DNA of 6,558 nt, from NCBI GenBank assembly GCA_021790295.1, contig JAJYIC010000142.1, forward strand, positions 1 through 6,558. The letters run 5' to 3'. Under the pieces are notes generated by a model. That model was given only the letters and a program-made list of their open reading frames with translations. It was not told the origin of the DNA and did no database searches. Made by a program: the position numbers and the translations under genes. Shown one piece after another: positions 4,927-6,558 of this stretch (its first letter is position 1; every line of letters starts with the position of its first letter). The stretch comes from Pseudomonadota bacterium. Its GTDB lineage: Bacteria > Pseudomonadota > Alphaproteobacteria > ATCC43930 > CGMCC-115725.

Positions 4927-6374
4927 CCCGATCGCGGCCGACGTATAAGTTCGATCGTCCCGTAGGCGTCGATACGGGCGTCGAAAGCGCGGGAGAGGAC
5001 GGTCGAGGTTTCCTCTTCGACGATGATCGCAGGCCCTGCGATCTCCGCGCCGGGCTTCAAGGCCTTGCGTTCGAACACCGGGACGCAGAGGAACTCGCCG
5101 CTGTCGGGAAGGAGAAGCGGGCGCTTTGCCGAGGGCTTTGGAGCCCATGGCCGGGGCGTCTGCGGCGGCGCGACCGCTTTTCGCGGGATTTCTGCCACGA
5201 GCCGCAAAACCCAACCCAAGGCTTCGACTTCGACCCCGGGGATGGCGCGGTGGTAGAGGCGGCTGTAGGCCTCTTCGAAACGCTTGCGCAGGAATAGGGC
5301 GTCGCTTTTGCGGTAACGTCGCAGAGGCAGTTCGACGGCGATCTCGTGACCTTGGCCCTGATAGCGCATAAAGGCCGAGCGGCTTTCGAGGAGTGGCGCC
5401 TCGCCCGCGCCTTTGCGGACGATCGCCTCGGCCTCTTCGCGCATTGCCGCCAAAAGCGCATTCGCGCGCTCTGCATCGAAGGCGTCGAGGCGCTGAAACC
5501 ACGAGCGCACGATTTCGTAAGAGACGGGAGCGCGCAAAAAGCCGACCGCCGAGCCGATCCCGGCGTAAGGGGGAACGAGAACGCGCTCGATCCCGAGCTT
5601 CTCCGCGAGACGGGCGGCGTGGAGAGGCGCGGCGCCGCCGAAAGCCACAAGCGTGCGTCCGGCGACGTCCTTGCCGCTTTCGATGGCGTGAACGCGCGCC
5701 GCGTTCGCCATGTTTTCGTCGACGATCTCGCTCACCCCCAAAGCGGCAAGCGGCAGAGAAAGGGCAAGGGGTGAGGCCAGCTCGCGCGCGAGCGCCTTTT
5801 CGCCGGCCGCTCGGTCGAGCCTCAAACGGCCTCCCGAAAAGGCCTCGGGGTCGATGCGCCCGAGGACGAGATCGGCGTCGGTGACGGTCGCACAGCCGCC
5901 GCCCTGTCCATAGGAGGCCGGCCCCGGCAGGGCGCCTGCGCTGTCGGGACCGACGGTGATCCGCTTCAAGCGATCGACGCGGGCGATCGAGCCGCCGCCG
6001 GCGCCGATCTCCACCATCTCGATCACCGGAATGCGCAAAGGCAGGCCGCTTCCTTTCTTGAAACGGTAGACGCGCGCGACCTCGAAACTGCGGCTCGTTT
6101 GCGGCGAGAACGAGTCGATCAAACAGATCTTTGCGGTGGTTCCCCCCATGTCGAAGGAAAGCACCTTGTCGAGGGCGCGCTCGCGGGCAATGTGGGCGGC
6201 AAATATCGCCCCGCCCGCCGGGCCCGACTCGACCAGGCGAACCGGAAAGCGCATCGCCGTCTCGATAGTGGCAAGCCCCACGCCGGACAGAATCAGAAAA
6301 AGAGGGCAGAGGAAGCCTTCGTTTTTGAGAAGCGCGTCGAGTTCGCCCAAATAACGGGCGATCAAAGGCTGCAC
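4923..6374 (-). CDS. hyuA: Hydantoinase/oxoprolinase A-like protein, N-terminally truncated
   Basis: HyuA-type proteins are ATP-dependent ring-opening enzymes (N-methylhydantoinase A, 5-oxoprolinase A part) that usually work with a HyuB partner; the substrate here is unknown. The 483 codons from the GTG at 6374 show ESGPAGG (49-55), SFDMGGTTAKICLID (73-87), EIGAGGGSIA (122-131), GPASYGQGG (151-159), TDADLVLGRI (165-174) and AFGGAAPLHA (244-253), plus the C-terminal domain. Full-length members are about 680-700 residues; here the whole N-terminal domain with its first phosphate-binding GGT loop is missing. Homology continues a few codons upstream of the GTG (ANAYV, to about 6386), then stops, and the frame meets TAG at 6402-6404. 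The GTG is therefore unlikely to be a true start, and the product is probably non-functional if the junction is real. No hyuB lies beside it; the downstream neighbour is convergent acs. The symbol is a family-level label. Confidence 0.85.
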   Translation of the reverse strand: MQPLIARYLGELDALLKNEGFLCPLFLILSGVGLATIETAMRFPVRLVESGPAGGAIFAAHIARERALDKVLSFDMGGTTAKICLIDSFSPQTSRSFEVARVYRFKKGSGLPLRIPVIEMVEIGAGGGSIARVDRLKRITVGPDSAGALPGPASYGQGGGCATVTDADLVLGRIDPEAFSGGRLRLDRAAGEKALARELASPLALSLPLAALGVSEIVDENMANAARVHAIESGKDVAGRTLVAFGGAAPLHAARLAEKLGIERVLVPPYAGIGSAVGFLRAPVSYEIVRSWFQRLDAFDAERANALLAAMREEAEAIVRKGAGEAPLLESRSAFMRYQGQGHEIAVELPLRRYRKSDALFLRKRFEEAYSRLYHRAIPGVEVEALGWVLRLVAEIPRKAVAPPQTPRPWAPKPSAKRPLLLPDSGEFLCVPVFERKALKPGAEIAGPAIIVEEETSTVLSRAFDARIDAYGTIELIRRPRSG

Positions 6375-6388
6375 ATAAGCGTTGGCGC

Positions 6389-6558
6389 GAACGTGGAGTG
6401 TCTATCGAGGTCGTGGATCCTCGGACATTACGGCCGCTCGATACCGATACCATTCGGGAGTCGGTGCGCAAGACAGGCCGACTGATCGTGCTTCACGAAG
6501 GCTGGAGTACCTACGGGATCAGTGCCGAAATAATCGCCTGCGTATGCGACGGACCGAA
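6389..6558 (+). CDS. 2-oxo acid dehydrogenase E1 beta subunit fragment (transketolase C-terminal domain)
   Basis: Reading from about 6389 to the window end without a stop, the translation runs ERGVSIEVVDPRTLRPLD, then TDTIRESVRKTGRLIVLHEG and WSTYGISAEIIACVCDGP. This is the start of the C-terminal (transketolase_C) domain of the thiamine-diphosphate-dependent E1 beta subunit of pyruvate, acetoin or branched-chain 2-oxo acid dehydrogenases: VVDPRTLRPLD and SVRKTGR are hallmarks. Some 200 N-terminal residues that should precede it are absent; the bases to its left encode the hyuA-like protein on the other strand. There is no start codon or ribosome binding site that would make this an independent gene. 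Codons differ from the neighbours (TTA, ACA, CGA, CTG, ATA), and G+C is about 53% over 6481-6540. The substrate class cannot be decided from this fragment. Confidence 0.75.

Noticed and set aside
2902..6471. Very long open frame on the minus strand (over 1,100 codons) spanning acs and the hyuA-like gene
   Set aside because: It lies antisense to acs, and over the hyuA-like gene it runs in another frame of the same strand. It has Arg-rich low-complexity composition, no recognisable domain, and crosses the convergent gene ends. Such shadows are expected in GC-rich DNA.
6136..6485. Small plus-strand open frames over the 5' part of the hyuA-like gene
   Set aside because: Antisense shadows; the only plus-strand coding signal here is the E1 beta frame from about 6389.

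Overview
The window looks like chromosomal DNA from a GC-rich, polyhydroxyalkanoate-storing alphaproteobacterium. The reasons are a ybjN-like gene followed directly by proC, a TetR/COQ9-like regulator after it, an alphaproteobacterial-type phasin, and GC-rich codon use (60-base rows counted by hand give about 68-72% G+C in proC and in the hyuA-like gene). No RNA gene, CRISPR array or intact transposase gene was seen.

Layout. 1-309 (+): the 3' end of a YbjN-domain gene, cut by the window start. 314-1138 (+): proC, four bases downstream, probably in the same operon. 1219-1872 (+): a TetR-type HTH protein whose C-terminal half resembles COQ9. 1895-1962: a well-formed promoter, a perfect TTGTGC-ATC-GCACAA dyad at the expected transcription start, and a ribosome binding site. 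1969-2427 (+): a phasin. 2428-2892: a 465-base gap without a convincing gene but packed with hairpins and inverted repeats, including a 66-base near-palindrome (2726-2791). 2893-4926 (+): an AMP-forming acetyl-CoA synthetase of a divergent type. 4923-6374 (-): a hydantoinase A-like gene convergent with acs; their stop codons overlap in one CTAG. From about 6389 to the end (+): the C-terminal domain of a 2-oxo acid dehydrogenase E1 beta subunit.

How the genes fit together. ProC makes proline. Acs makes acetyl-CoA, which can feed PHA synthesis, and the phasin coats PHA granules, so the phasin-acs neighbourhood fits carbon storage. The dyad over the phasin start site fits control by a PhaR-type repressor. 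The hyuA-like gene has no visible link to these.

The most striking point is the right edge. Near 6383-6392 the hyuA-like gene loses its whole N-terminal domain, and on the opposite strand a similarly headless E1 beta gene begins, with a drop in G+C. Two back-to-back genes both missing their 5' ends point to a rearrangement breakpoint or a chimeric assembly. I found no convincing undescribed biological system. The compound palindromes upstream of acs are the best candidates for an unnamed mobile or regulatory element.
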